Assembly (NCBI GenBank): GCA_937885465.1
Contig: CAKZZM010000177.1
Location: 1-64,000, forward strand
Source of the DNA: an uncultured Bacteroidales bacterium
GTDB taxonomy: Bacteria > Bacteroidota > Bacteroidia > Bacteroidales > Paludibacteraceae
Length of the DNA stretch: 64,000 nt
Direction: 5' to 3'
Shown: piece after piece, positions 6,068 to 16,106 of the stretch
Numbering within the stretch: the first letter of the stretch is position 1
Layout: each line of letters opens with the position of its first letter
Notes under the pieces: model-generated
Seen by the model: the letters and a program-made list of their open reading frames with translations, nothing else
Database searches by the model: none
What the model was told of the DNA's origin: nothing
Position numbers and translations under genes: made by a program

Positions 6068-9040
6068 ATGCTAATTGTATCAAAGGCATCGGCAGGGTCA
6101 GGAAAGACATTCGCATTAGCACTTGTCTATATAAATTTTCTTTTGCAATCAATGCGAAAGAACCATATTTTCGACCCCTACCGGCATGTGCTTGCCGTCA
6201 CCTTCACAAAAAAAGCGACGGGCGAGATGAAGGAACGCATAATTCACGAGTTATATACCCTTGCCACCAATCCGTCTGAGTCCGGATATACCGATTACCT
6301 TTTGGGAGTTAAGCGTTTAGAAGACGAAGGCAAGACCACACACCGCAGCTTAACGGCGGAGCAAAGAGCAAAAGAGATAAAAGTACTCAGCGACGACTGC
6401 CGCACCTTGCTTGGTAATCTTTTGCAAGATTATCCCAATTTTCAGGTTTCCACTATTGATAGTTTCTTTCAGCAGATATTACGCTCCTTCGCTCAGGATA
6501 TGCAACTTGCAAATAACTACAGCATATCTCTTGACTCCAAACAAGTCATATCGGAGGGCGTTGATCAACTATTCTTCGATATCAACGATGATGAGTCAGA
6601 TTTAGACGCAACGTTCAGTAGTCTTCTCACTTACGCCACTACAAATATAGACGAAGGGCATAATTGGAACCCTAAAAGTCAGTTACGAGACTTTGCAGAG
6701 GAGTTGCTCGCAGAAAATGTACAACGGCAGAAGAAGGCATTTGAGCATATACTTCAAAACCCCACCATTATAGCATCTGTACGCAAACAACTGTCAGATA
6801 TCAAGAAATCGATTGAGCAGGAATATACACTTACAAAAGCCAAAACTATAAGTAAGAAAGCCCCACAAGACATACAACAGCTGCACACATCTGCTACGCT
6901 TGCGATGGAGCACCTTAACGACCTTGCTTTGCTCGCCGCAGTTGAGAAGAAGGTTGACGAAAGAAACAGGAAAGAGGGCAGAATACCTCTTGCAGAAACG
7001 AATAGTATTCTTAATAATATCATCAATGGTGCGGAAGCCCCATTTGTGTATGAAAAGATAGGGACTCGTCTGCAACACTTCTTGATTGACGAGTTTCAAG
7101 ACACCTCTCGCTTGCAGTGGGAGAATTTCAAACCGCTCATAAAAGAGAGTTGCGCTAACGGCAACGATAATCTCGTTGTCGGGGATGTAAAGCAGAGTAT
7201 ATATCGCTGGCGCGGCACCGATATGAGTACACTTCAGTTTATTGATAAAGAAGGCTTAGCACTCGGTGAAGAACTGCCCAAAACGTATAATTTCCGCACT
7301 TCTGAGGTCATAGTTAATGCCAACAACATTATGTTCGAGCGTTATGCTCAGTATTTGAGTAGCGGCGAGAAGCCTATTTCCGCTTTGGCAGCAAACTTAT
7401 ACGCCAATCTTAAGCAGGAGCCGACGAAGAAAGGACTATCCGGACGGTTTAGAATAGAGTGGTACGACAGTACACCCGGTGACTTATTCATTCCCGCTCA
7501 GAACCGCACTATTGAGATTATTCGCAGTCTGCAAGAGGAAGGTAGAGTAAAGCATTTAAGCGAGATAGCAATACTCGTCAGATACAATAAAGAGACGGCA
7601 CAACTATCGCAAGCACTCATTGCAAATGGTATTTCTGTTCAGTCGCCCGAAGGACTGCTGATAGGCAGTCACGAAGCTACGCAATGCGTGATAGGACTTT
7701 TGAAAATCGCCATAAATCATGACGATAAGATAGCGGAGACTAATGTTAAAGAATTGCTTGAGAAAACAGGACGGGAATATAACCCGTCGGTTACTACATC
7801 AGCTATGTTTTCAAACGACTTATTCGCTCTCGTTCGATTTTACATTGATTATTATCGCCTCTTCGAATTACCCAATGCCGATGCGTACATAACGAGTCTG
7901 CTCGATGTAGTCTATAACTACAGCTTGAACAAAAACGCAGATGTGGTCGGTTTTCTTGAGTACTGGGGCAGAAACCACGATAAACTTAGTATTCCTGCGT
8001 CTGAAGCACCGGAGGCCGTGCAGATTATGACAATACACAAAGCCAAAGGCTTGGAGTTTCCCGTCGTTATCATTCCTTTCCTTTCTTGGCCTATGGGTCC
8101 GAAGTCGGACATATCAGACACCTTGCTTTGGTGCGACACAGAAGGTTTGCCCGAGCCTTTTTCCCAACTGCCACTTATTCCCATTTCTGCTAAAAAGGCA
8201 GCAGACAACACATATTTCTCCTCTTACTATCAAAGAGAGATAGAGATGCAGTATATCGACAATCTCAACCTTTGCTATGTTGCCTTCACCCGCCCTGTGC
8301 ATACTTTATATGCTATAGCGCCTCAAAAAAAGAATGTCAGGAACGGGGAAAGCGTAGGCATGCTGCTGCTTAACTTGATGCAGGACCATATTAAGAAAGC
8401 AAGTCAAGATGATAACGAGGCAGCTGACAATGAAAGCAACGGAACAGAATATTTGGTTTGGGAAGAGGATAATAATCTGCCTCTGCCCGTAGCGAAGGAA
8501 TATAAAGAGGAAGCAGAGAGGCAAGTCAAATATATCTCCGTTCCCGAAAACGGGCGGTTAAGACAGCGCACCAAAGCATCTGAATACAACGAGAATACCA
8601 CTTTCGGAAACACGATGCACTACCTGCTTTCGCAAATAGAAAATAACAACGACATTTTAAGAATAGATGAGCTGATAGAATCTGCCGTCAGAAAAGGACA
8701 GATAAAAGAAGAAGAACGAGAGACGATTGCAGATGATTTGAAACAATTCTTTACTCTCATTCAGGAAAGCGGACATTCTGATTGGTATTCTGACCGCTAT
8801 ACTATACTCAACGAACAGAATATCCTTTGCGGCTCAACGACATATCGCCCTGACCGCGTGATGATTGAGGAGGAAAAGGCTATTATTATTGACTATAAAT
8901 TCGGAAAAGAAAATCCGGCATACAATAAGCAGGTGCAGCAGTATATGGACCTACTCAGTGAGATGGGATATCAGGTTGAGGGGTGGCTTGTTTACTTCGA
9001 TGCATTACTACACCAAGTTAATGTACGAAGGGTTGATTAA
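6068..9040 (+). CDS. addA: AddA-like UvrD-family helicase/exonuclease (RecB/AddA type)
   Basis: 990 residues from the ATG at 6068, chosen because the Walker A motif ASAGSGKT then sits at residues 8-15, as is normal; the frame is open upstream to an ATG at 5993. Helicase motifs follow in order: TFTKKATGEMKERI (Ia), LIDEFQDTS (II, about 341), VGDVKQSIYRWRG (III, about 371-383), QIMTIHKAKGLEFPVVI (V, about 653) and LCYVAFTRPVHTLY (VI, about 733). The C-terminal RPDRVMIEEE and IIIDYKFG (about 928-947) form a PD-(D/E)xK nuclease site. The enzyme should unwind and resect double-strand ends for RecA. An AddB partner, often adjacent in Bacteroidota, is not next to it here. rimM follows after 28 nt. 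Confidence 0.85.
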   Translation: MLIVSKASAGSGKTFALALVYINFLLQSMRKNHIFDPYRHVLAVTFTKKATGEMKERIIHELYTLATNPSESGYTDYLLGVKRLEDEGKTTHRSLTAEQRAKEIKVLSDDCRTLLGNLLQDYPNFQVSTIDSFFQQILRSFAQDMQLANNYSISLDSKQVISEGVDQLFFDINDDESDLDATFSSLLTYATTNIDEGHNWNPKSQLRDFAEELLAENVQRQKKAFEHILQNPTIIASVRKQLSDIKKSIEQEYTLTKAKTISKKAPQDIQQLHTSATLAMEHLNDLALLAAVEKKVDERNRKEGRIPLAETNSILNNIINGAEAPFVYEKIGTRLQHFLIDEFQDTSRLQWENFKPLIKESCANGNDNLVVGDVKQSIYRWRGTDMSTLQFIDKEGLALGEELPKTYNFRTSEVIVNANNIMFERYAQYLSSGEKPISALAANLYANLKQEPTKKGLSGRFRIEWYDSTPGDLFIPAQNRTIEIIRSLQEEGRVKHLSEIAILVRYNKETAQLSQALIANGISVQSPEGLLIGSHEATQCVIGLLKIAINHDDKIAETNVKELLEKTGREYNPSVTTSAMFSNDLFALVRFYIDYYRLFELPNADAYITSLLDVVYNYSLNKNADVVGFLEYWGRNHDKLSIPASEAPEAVQIMTIHKAKGLEFPVVIIPFLSWPMGPKSDISDTLLWCDTEGLPEPFSQLPLIPISAKKAADNTYFSSYYQREIEMQYIDNLNLCYVAFTRPVHTLYAIAPQKKNVRNGESVGMLLLNLMQDHIKKASQDDNEAADNESNGTEYLVWEEDNNLPLPVAKEYKEEAERQVKYISVPENGRLRQRTKASEYNENTTFGNTMHYLLSQIENNNDILRIDELIESAVRKGQIKEEERETIADDLKQFFTLIQESGHSDWYSDRYTILNEQNILCGSTTYRPDRVMIEEEKAIIIDYKFGKENPAYNKQVQQYMDLLSEMGYQVEGWLVYFDALLHQVNVRRVD

Positions 9041-9068
9041 CAATGCAGGAAAGAAGCGTGACTAAACG

Positions 9069-9566
9069 ATGATAACAAGAAATGAGGTAATAGAAGCAGG
9101 AAAGACGATACGCACCCATACGAGTGGCGGTGCTATTGTTGTGGCACTGAAAGATATCAATATCGAATCACTGCCCGAATTTATCATCATATCAATTGAT
9201 AATATCCTCTCACCATTTAGAATACAAGAATATACACAACGCTCTGCCACTGAATATATCATCAAGCTGCTCGGAATAGATAAAGAGGTGTCCGCGCAGC
9301 ACTTATGCAGAAAGGACGTCTTTTTTCTGCGCTCTGACATTGATTTTTCCGACGAAGAGAACGAGAATGTAATAGGTTTTGCCATTTACCATAAAGAGCG
9401 AATGATAGGCACTATTGCCGACATTGACGATACAACGCCTAACATACTCTTCGTCCTCACGGACAACACACTGCTACCTGCCCACGAAGACCTAATAGAA
9501 GATATTGACTACGAAAACAAAATTATCCGCTACGCCCTACCGGAAGGACTAATGATGTACGAATGA
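9069..9566 (+). CDS. rimM: Ribosome maturation factor RimM
   Basis: 165 residues. The N-terminal beta-barrel includes the Bacteroidota forms LPEFIIISIDNILSPFRIQE and RSATEYIIKLLGIDKEVSA. The C-terminal PRC-like part contains VIGFAIYHKERMIGTIADID, then LFVLTDNTLLPAHEDLIEDI and the conserved end YALPEGLMMYE. RimM helps mature the head of the 30S subunit by binding S19. Length is typical. It sits 28 nt behind the AddA-like gene and probably shares its transcript. Confidence 0.8.
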   Translation: MITRNEVIEAGKTIRTHTSGGAIVVALKDINIESLPEFIIISIDNILSPFRIQEYTQRSATEYIIKLLGIDKEVSAQHLCRKDVFFLRSDIDFSDEENENVIGFAIYHKERMIGTIADIDDTTPNILFVLTDNTLLPAHEDLIEDIDYENKIIRYALPEGLMMYE

Positions 9567-9600
9567 TAGATGTACGATGTACGAAGGATGGATGTACGAC
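9567..9600. repeat. 7-bp tandem repeat, junction 4
   Basis: Units of the GATGTAC/GATGTAC type with spacers, beginning just before the rimM stop and running to 9600. Same unit as at 4673-4700 in a different phase. Confidence 0.65.
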
Positions 9601-9620
9601 AGTTGTAACAAGTTAAAGTT

Positions 9621-10772
9621 ATGCATAAGATATTAGTTATAGATGACGAGCGTGCCATACGCAATACGCTCAAAGAAATTCTCGAGTTAGAGAATTATAG
9701 TGTTACCCTTGCCGAGGACGGCAAGCAAGGTTTCAACCTGGCGAAGGAACAAGTGTTTGACCTTATTTTTTCTGACATCAAGATGCCGGAGATGGACGGT
9801 ATGGAACTGCTTTGTGCTCTCCACGAAGCAGAGACCGACTGCCCGATAGTGATGATAAGCGGTCACGGCGATATTGACACCGCCGTAGAGGCAATCAGAA
9901 AAGGTGCGTTTGACTTCCTCGTTAAGCCTATTGACCTCAATCGCCTGCTTATTACCACTCGCAACGCCCTTGAGCGCAAGTCGTTAGTACAAGAGACGAG
10001 AGTGCTGAAGAAAAAGGTGGATAATAAATACAAGATGGTAGGGGCGAGCCCTGCTATTGAGCAAGTGCGGGAAATGATAGATAAAGTAGCACCCACAGAT
10101 GCCAAAGTGCTTATCACCGGCGCCAACGGAACGGGAAAAGAAGTGGTTGCTCATCTTATCCACGCCCAATCAATGCGCTCAGCACAACCTATCGTGGAAG
10201 TGAACTGTGCCGCTATACCTTCCGAACTGATAGAATCGGAATTGTTCGGCCATGTGAAAGGCTCATTTACGGGTGCCATAAAAGATAAGGCGGGAAAATT
10301 CGAGCAGGCTAACGGCGGGACACTCTTTCTTGACGAGATAGGCGACATGTCATTGTCTGCACAATCGAAAGTTCTCAGGGCACTGCAAGACAATGAGATT
10401 ACCCGCGTAGGAGGCGATAAACCGATAAAGGTTAATGTCAGAATTATTGCTGCAACCAACAAAAACCTCAAAGAAGAGATTGAGAAAGGCAATTTCCGCG
10501 AAGACTTGTATCACCGCTTGTCGGTCATTCCTATTCACGTACCTTCGCTTGACGAACGGAAAGAAGATATACCTGCTCTCGTGGAACATTTCACCGACCT
10601 TATCAGCACCGAACAAGGCACTTCAAAGAAGAGTTTTACACCTGATGCAATAGAGGCACTTGTGGAACGCTCTTGGACAGGTAACATCCGCGAACTGAGA
10701 AATGTTGTAGAACGACTTATCATCCTGAGCGGTCCGACCATATCCCGCAAAGAGGTTGAGATGTTTGCATGA
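9621..10772 (+). CDS. NtrC-family sigma-54 response regulator lacking the HTH domain
   Basis: 383 residues. Receiver domain 1-120 with acidic pocket D8/D9, phospho-acceptor D52 (SDIKMPEMDG) and K in FLVKPIDL. AAA+ domain follows: Walker A GANGTGKE (about 168-175), the sigma-54 contact loop GSFTGA (about 213-218), Walker B GGTLFLDEIGD, then FREDLYHRL and WTGNIRELRNVVERL. The protein stops at EVEMFA, just after the AAA+ lid, so there is no Fis-type DNA-binding end. Bacteroidota have a family of this length and shape, so this is probably not truncation. No histidine kinase is adjacent. The stop overlaps the next start by 4 nt (ATGA), implying translational coupling to the TonB receptor. Confidence 0.85.
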   Translation: MHKILVIDDERAIRNTLKEILELENYSVTLAEDGKQGFNLAKEQVFDLIFSDIKMPEMDGMELLCALHEAETDCPIVMISGHGDIDTAVEAIRKGAFDFLVKPIDLNRLLITTRNALERKSLVQETRVLKKKVDNKYKMVGASPAIEQVREMIDKVAPTDAKVLITGANGTGKEVVAHLIHAQSMRSAQPIVEVNCAAIPSELIESELFGHVKGSFTGAIKDKAGKFEQANGGTLFLDEIGDMSLSAQSKVLRALQDNEITRVGGDKPIKVNVRIIAATNKNLKEEIEKGNFREDLYHRLSVIPIHVPSLDERKEDIPALVEHFTDLISTEQGTSKKSFTPDAIEALVERSWTGNIRELRNVVERLIILSGPTISRKEVEMFA

Positions 10773-13264
10773 AACGACATCTTTACATACTGATTACTAT
10801 AATGCTTGCTTGCTCCGCATACATATACGGTAAACAAGTTCGCGTATATGGATATGTCGTTGACTCAGAGAATGTGGGCATTGAGTTCGCCAATGTTTAT
10901 GTAAAGGAAGAAGCCGGAAAAGGGAACACCTATTCAACAGGTACGGAAACAAACAAAAACGGCTACTACGATCTGAATATAGTTGACCAGGATACAGTAA
11001 CACTTGTGTTCTCCATGCTTGGATACATAACCACTGAACAGCGCATTTGGCTGTCTCGCGATGTCATCAACATCAATGTTACTCTTCCTACCGATGCAGA
11101 AGCGTTAGAAGAGATAGAGGTGCGCGGATTGAAGAAGCAGACCGGCATATTCGAACAGACAGAGATAGCGACAACGCGCATCATGCCTGATGCCACAGGA
11201 GGCGGCATAGAAAGTCTTATGATCACTTTCTCGGGTGTACGACAAAACAACGAACTCAGTTCTCAGTATAATGTTCGCGGCGGGTCGTTTGACGAAAACT
11301 CAGTATATGTAAACGGCATTGAGGTCTATCGCCCGCTACTCATTCGCGCCGGGCAACAGGAGGGACTCAGTTTCGTCAATCCTGAGATGACAGAGTCTGT
11401 TAACTTCTCCGCCGGCGGGTTTGACGCTAAATACGGGGATAAGATGTCGTCGGTGCTTGATATTACCTACAAACGCCCACACGCGACGGAAGCCTCGCTC
11501 AGCATATCGCTGCTCGGCGCAAGCACATACGTAGGTTTCGGCAATGAAAGACATTCTGAGTTACACTCAATCCGATACAAGACCTCTCGATATATGCTCG
11601 GCGCACTGCCTACGGCAGGTAACTATCAGCCTAACTTCATTGATTATCAGACTTCCATGAATTGGAAAATAGGCGAGAATAAAGATTGGGAGGTTAATCT
11701 GCTTGCCAATTTCTCACAAAACACTTACTCTTTCCGCCCCGATTCGGTTTCCGTTTCTTATGGCACTTTCCAACAATCAGAGCGTCTGAACATTTGGTAT
11801 GAGGGTCAGGAGAAGGATGTGTTCCGCACCGCCTTCGCTGCAATAGGATTTAAACGCCGTTTAAACAGCGTTGAAATAGGCTTTACTGCCTCCGGTTTCT
11901 ATACCAACGAACGCGAGAACTACGACATCACGGGCGAATACCTACTTAAAAATAACCCGATGGAAATCACCGAAACGGGTGCTTCAACAAGTGCAGGTAA
12001 TGCTGACTCCGGGCACAACAATGATATGCCGCAAGGTGAGGTAACGACCGACGCCTTAGGCAAAGGCACCTACCATGAGCACGCTCGTAACCGTTTGCAG
12101 GCAGGCGTAGCAACACTGCAGCACGACGGCTCGTGGAAATATGAGCAGAACACTTTCCGTTGGGGCGTGAGTGTGCAAGGCGAATTTATCAGCGAGAGCA
12201 TCAGTGAGTGGCAGTGGCGCGACTCTGCAGGATATTCGCTGCCTTCTACTGACGGCATAATGGCATTAGACTACGCCATGAAAGGCGACAGCCGACTCAG
12301 TAGCATTAGGATACAAGGTTACCTGCAAGATACCTATAAATGGAATACCAACGCCGGCAATGTCTTTCTGACGGGTGGCGTTAGGTTCAACCGGTGGAGC
12401 GTCAATAAGGAATTTCTCGTCTCACCCCGTGCGAGTGTCGTCTATCTGCCGGGTTGGAAACGCGACCTCACACTGCGGCTTGCCACAGGTCTTTACTACC
12501 AAACGCCCTTCTACAAAGAGCTGAAAGATACCATAACCGGCGCAGACGGCATTACCCGCATAACGCTGAACCATAACCTCAAAGCACAACGGTCAGCACA
12601 AGTGGTATTCGGCGCAGACTACTATTTCCGTGCATGGGGACGACCATTTAAGTTCACGGCGGAAGCGTACTATAAGTATATCGATTACATGATCAGTTAC
12701 ACCGTTGATAATGTTCGCGTTCGCTATTCGGGCAAAAACGATGCCGTAGGCTATAGCACGGGATTAGACCTCAAACTATTCGGGGAGTTAGTCCCCGGTG
12801 CGGACTCTTGGGTTAGTTTCTCACTTATGCGCTCACGCCAACGCCTGATTGACCACCCCGAATCAGGTTGGCTATTCGGCTCACAAGAGCAGCGTTATGC
12901 TTTCAGCATGCTCTTCCAAGATTACTTTCCGCGTTTACCCCAACTCAAATTCCACTTGAAATTTATTTATTCCGACGGTTTGCCATTCTCTGTTCCGCAG
13001 CGCATCACCATGCAAGGCAGGATGTCTGACTACAAGCGTTTGGATATCGGTGCCACCTATGTGTTCCGCTATGGTAAGGACAAATGGATGACCAATAAGC
13101 ACGTGCAGGCTTGGTGGTTGCAGTTTGAGGTATTTAACCTCGCCGATTTCAAGAATGTCAATTCCTATTTCTGGGTACCGGACTACTACGGTCTGCTGCA
13201 CCAATCGCCTAATTACCTGACCGGACGAATGTATAACTTCAAGATGACTCTTGACCTCAAATAA
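10769..13264 (+). CDS. TonB-dependent receptor with carboxypeptidase-like N-terminal domain
   Basis: 831 residues with a signal peptide (about 1-21). A CarboxypepD_reg-like domain (about 23-112: VRVYGYVVDSENVGIEFANV ... VTLVFSMLGYITTEQ) is followed by a plug (about 130-225: ESLMITFSGVRQNNELSSQY, NVRGGSFDENSVYVNGIEVY, AKYGDKMSSVLDITYKRP) and a long beta-barrel. It is an outer-membrane transporter energised by TonB; substrate unknown. It lacks the SusC-type TonB-box domain plan and has no SusD partner. Start overlaps the stop of the regulator gene upstream. Confidence 0.85.
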   Translation: MKRHLYILITIMLACSAYIYGKQVRVYGYVVDSENVGIEFANVYVKEEAGKGNTYSTGTETNKNGYYDLNIVDQDTVTLVFSMLGYITTEQRIWLSRDVININVTLPTDAEALEEIEVRGLKKQTGIFEQTEIATTRIMPDATGGGIESLMITFSGVRQNNELSSQYNVRGGSFDENSVYVNGIEVYRPLLIRAGQQEGLSFVNPEMTESVNFSAGGFDAKYGDKMSSVLDITYKRPHATEASLSISLLGASTYVGFGNERHSELHSIRYKTSRYMLGALPTAGNYQPNFIDYQTSMNWKIGENKDWEVNLLANFSQNTYSFRPDSVSVSYGTFQQSERLNIWYEGQEKDVFRTAFAAIGFKRRLNSVEIGFTASGFYTNERENYDITGEYLLKNNPMEITETGASTSAGNADSGHNNDMPQGEVTTDALGKGTYHEHARNRLQAGVATLQHDGSWKYEQNTFRWGVSVQGEFISESISEWQWRDSAGYSLPSTDGIMALDYAMKGDSRLSSIRIQGYLQDTYKWNTNAGNVFLTGGVRFNRWSVNKEFLVSPRASVVYLPGWKRDLTLRLATGLYYQTPFYKELKDTITGADGITRITLNHNLKAQRSAQVVFGADYYFRAWGRPFKFTAEAYYKYIDYMISYTVDNVRVRYSGKNDAVGYSTGLDLKLFGELVPGADSWVSFSLMRSRQRLIDHPESGWLFGSQEQRYAFSMLFQDYFPRLPQLKFHLKFIYSDGLPFSVPQRITMQGRMSDYKRLDIGATYVFRYGKDKWMTNKHVQAWWLQFEVFNLADFKNVNSYFWVPDYYGLLHQSPNYLTGRMYNFKMTLDLK

Positions 13265-13351
13265 AGATAAGCCGATTGAATGTACATATGTAACAAACAT
13301 TCGAGCAAAACACTTAAGTCAAATCACATATAACTAATAATATCTAAAATC

Positions 13352-16018
13352 ATGAACGCAGTACCTGATACCCCGATGATGAAGCAGTTTAGCAATATCA
13401 AGGCTCAATACCCCGATGCCTTATTGCTGTTTCGCTGTGGTGACTTTTACGAGACCTATTTAGACGATGCCGTAAAAGCATCGAAGATATTGGGCATCAC
13501 GCTTACTCGCCGTTCGTCAGTATCCGGCACGGCAGCCTCAATGATGGAGATGGCGGGTTTCCCTTTCCATGCCCTCGACACCTATCTTCCTAAATTAGTA
13601 AGAGCAGGCTTACGAGTTGCTATCTGCGATCAGTTAGAAGACCCGAAGTTAACAAAGAAATTAGTAAAAAGAGGCGTAACGGAATTAGTTACTCCGGGCG
13701 TTAGTTATACGGAATCCACCGTTTCTACGAAGGAGAACACTTTCCTCTGCTGCCTCACTTTCAACAAGAAGACCCGCGATGATACGCAGGCTGTCGGCAT
13801 CAGTTTCTTGGATATTTCGACAGGCGAATTTTTAGTGGCACAGGGCAGCGAGAGTTATGCGCAGAAACTGCTGCAGAATTTTCAACCGAAAGAGGTGCTG
13901 TTCCTCAGGCACGAGCGCCAGTATTTTGAAAGTCTGTTCGGAACCAAATACTTCACCTTCGAGTTAGAAGATTGGATGCTGACAGAGCAGGCTGCCAACG
14001 ACAGGCTGTGTAAGCAGTTTGGCACAACCAATCTCAAGGGTTTTGGTGTTGACAAAATGCCGTTAGGTATTATCGCCGCAGGCGGCATAATGCACTATTT
14101 AGACATCACTCAGCACATGCAGACGAGTCATATAACTCATCTTAGCCGAATAGAGGAAGATAAGTATATGTGGCTGGACCGCTTCTCGCTTCGCAACCTC
14201 GAGATTTTCAGCCATAGTGATGCGCCCGATAGTCTGTCGCTGATAGATGTTATTGATAAGACCAACAGCCCAATGGGTTCGCGCCTTATGCATCGCTGGC
14301 TGAGTCTGCCCCTTAAATCGGCAAAAGCGATACGCCGCAGGCAAGAGGTGGTGGAATATTTTTTCCGCCACCCCGAAGAGCGCCGGATTGCTTGCGATCA
14401 GATTCGCCTCATTGCAGACTTAGAACGCATGATTGGAAAGGTGTCGGTAGGACGCATCTCACCACGCGAGTTCAGCCAGATGAGTTACTCACTTGAAGCA
14501 TTAGAACCGCTGAAAGAGATTTGCGAACACTCCGGCAGCGAATATATGCAGCAGTTAGGCGAACAGATTCACCTCTGCACCAAACTGAAAAACACAATAC
14601 GCCGCACTCTTTCCACAAACCCGCCCGCGACACAAGGCAAGCCGAATATGATCGGACACGGTGTGGACGCAGAGTTAGACGAACTGAGAGAGATACAGAC
14701 AGGCGGCAAATCGTTCCTCATCGACCTTCAGCAGCGCGAGGCAGAACGAACGGGTATTCAATCGCTGAAAATAGGGTACAACAATGTGTTCGGATATTAT
14801 TTGGAGGTAAGAAACACCTACAAAGATTTAGTGCCGCAAGACTGGATCCGCAAACAAACTCTTACACAGGCAGAACGATATATAACGGAAGAGTTGAAAC
14901 AATATGAGGACAAGATTCTCGGCGCAGAAGAAAAGATACAAATAATTGAAAACCGCTTATTCGGAGAACTGCTCACTTACGCCTCCAATTTCGTACCTCA
15001 AGTGCAGGTTGATGCGCAGGTCGTGGCGCAGATTGACTGTCTTCTCAGTTTTGCCGATTCGGCTGAACAATGCAAATATGTTTGCCCTGTAGTTGACGAG
15101 TCATACAGTATTAATATCAAAGGCGGCAGGCACCCTGTTATAGAGCAGAATATGCCAATCGGCGAGAAGTATATACCGAACGATATTTATCTGACAAACG
15201 AAGAGGACAGCCGGCAGCAGATTATCATTATCACCGGTCCGAATATGGCGGGTAAGTCAGCACTGCTGCGGCAGACTGCTCTGATTGTTTTGCTTGCACA
15301 GATAGGATCCTTCGTTCCTGCTGAAAGTGCCACAATCGGAATAGTTGACAAGATCTTCACTCGCGTGGGTGCTAACGATAATATATCCGCAGGCGAAAGC
15401 ACCTTTATGATAGAGATGAACGAGGCATCGGCCATCCTCAACAACATATCGCGCCGCTCGCTCATCCTCTTTGATGAGTTAGGACGAGGAACATCCACCT
15501 ACGATGGCATCAGCATCGCTTGGGCAATAGTCGAATATCTGCATGAGAACCCATACCACGCCAAAACCTTATTCGCCACACATTATCACGAACTGAATGA
15601 TATGGCGGCCATAATGCCGCGCATCAAGAACTACAATGTGTCGGTGAAAGAGGTGCAAAATAAAGTTATCTTCCTCCGTAAGTTAGTAGAAGGCGGGTCG
15701 GAGCACTCATTTGGTATTCATGTCGCCCGCATGGCAGGTATGCCGCCCGTTATAGTGAAGCGAGCCGAACAGATTCTACAACAGTTAGAAAGCGGCAAAC
15801 AAGAGATAAAAAACAGCGGAGAGAAGAAAGATAACATCCCGCATGTAACAGAAAATAAAGTAGCAGTAGGCGGCACACAACTCTCTTTCTTCCAATTGGA
15901 CGACCCCGTTCTGTCGCACATACGGGACGAGTTCCTCAACCTCGATGTGGATAACCTCACCCCTATCGAAGCCCTCAACAAACTGAATGAATTGAAAAAG
16001 ATAATAAAAGGCAGTTGA
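13352..16018 (+). CDS. mutS: DNA mismatch repair protein MutS
   Basis: 888 residues, full length. The N-terminus has the mismatch-reading F-x-E motif in [16 protein letters not shown]. The ATPase has Walker [15 protein letters not shown] (about 629-642), Walker B/signature [16 protein letters not shown] (about 703-718) and [11 protein letters not shown]. The helix-turn-helix region [20 protein letters not shown] closes the dimer interface. It recognises mismatches and small loops and recruits MutL. Stands alone with an 87-nt upstream gap in which no standard promoter was seen. Confidence 0.95.
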   Translation: MNAVPDTPMMKQFSNIKAQYPDALLLFRCGDFYETYLDDAVKASKILGITLTRRSSVSGTAASMMEMAGFPFHALDTYLPKLVRAGLRVAICDQLEDPKLTKKLVKRGVTELVTPGVSYTESTVSTKENTFLCCLTFNKKTRDDTQAVGISFLDISTGEFLVAQGSESYAQKLLQNFQPKEVLFLRHERQYFESLFGTKYFTFELEDWMLTEQAANDRLCKQFGTTNLKGFGVDKMPLGIIAAGGIMHYLDITQHMQTSHITHLSRIEEDKYMWLDRFSLRNLEIFSHSDAPDSLSLIDVIDKTNSPMGSRLMHRWLSLPLKSAKAIRRRQEVVEYFFRHPEERRIACDQIRLIADLERMIGKVSVGRISPREFSQMSYSLEALEPLKEICEHSGSEYMQQLGEQIHLCTKLKNTIRRTLSTNPPATQGKPNMIGHGVDAELDELREIQTGGKSFLIDLQQREAERTGIQSLKIGYNNVFGYYLEVRNTYKDLVPQDWIRKQTLTQAERYITEELKQYEDKILGAEEKIQIIENRLFGELLTYASNFVPQVQVDAQVVAQIDCLLSFADSAEQCKYVCPVVDESYSINIKGGRHPVIEQNMPIGEKYIPNDIYLTNEEDSRQQIIIITGPNMAGKSALLRQTALIVLLAQIGSFVPAESATIGIVDKIFTRVGANDNISAGESTFMIEMNEASAILNNISRRSLILFDELGRGTSTYDGISIAWAIVEYLHENPYHAKTLFATHYHELNDMAAIMPRIKNYNVSVKEVQNKVIFLRKLVEGGSEHSFGIHVARMAGMPPVIVKRAEQILQQLESGKQEIKNSGEKKDNIPHVTENKVAVGGTQLSFFQLDDPVLSHIRDEFLNLDVDNLTPIEALNKLNELKKIIKGS

Positions 16019-16021
16019 GAG

Positions 16022-16039
16022 GAAAGTTGAAAGTTGAAA
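16022..16039. repeat. 7-bp tandem repeat, junction 5
   Basis: GAAAGTT, GAAAGTT, GAAAG, starting 3 nt after the mutS stop. The unit is one base different from the GAAAGTG unit at 5945-5965. Confidence 0.7.
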
Positions 16040-16106
16040 GAATAGTGCATTAATGTGTGGTGCTTTTGCCGGCATTTTTGCGGTCAAAGTCCTAAATAGA
16101 ATTTAA

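Noticed and set aside
9621..10772. NtrC-like regulator taken as truncated because it lacks the HTH
   Set aside because: Bacteroidota have full-length relatives that end at the same place, and the stop is coupled to the next gene, so this is likely its normal form.
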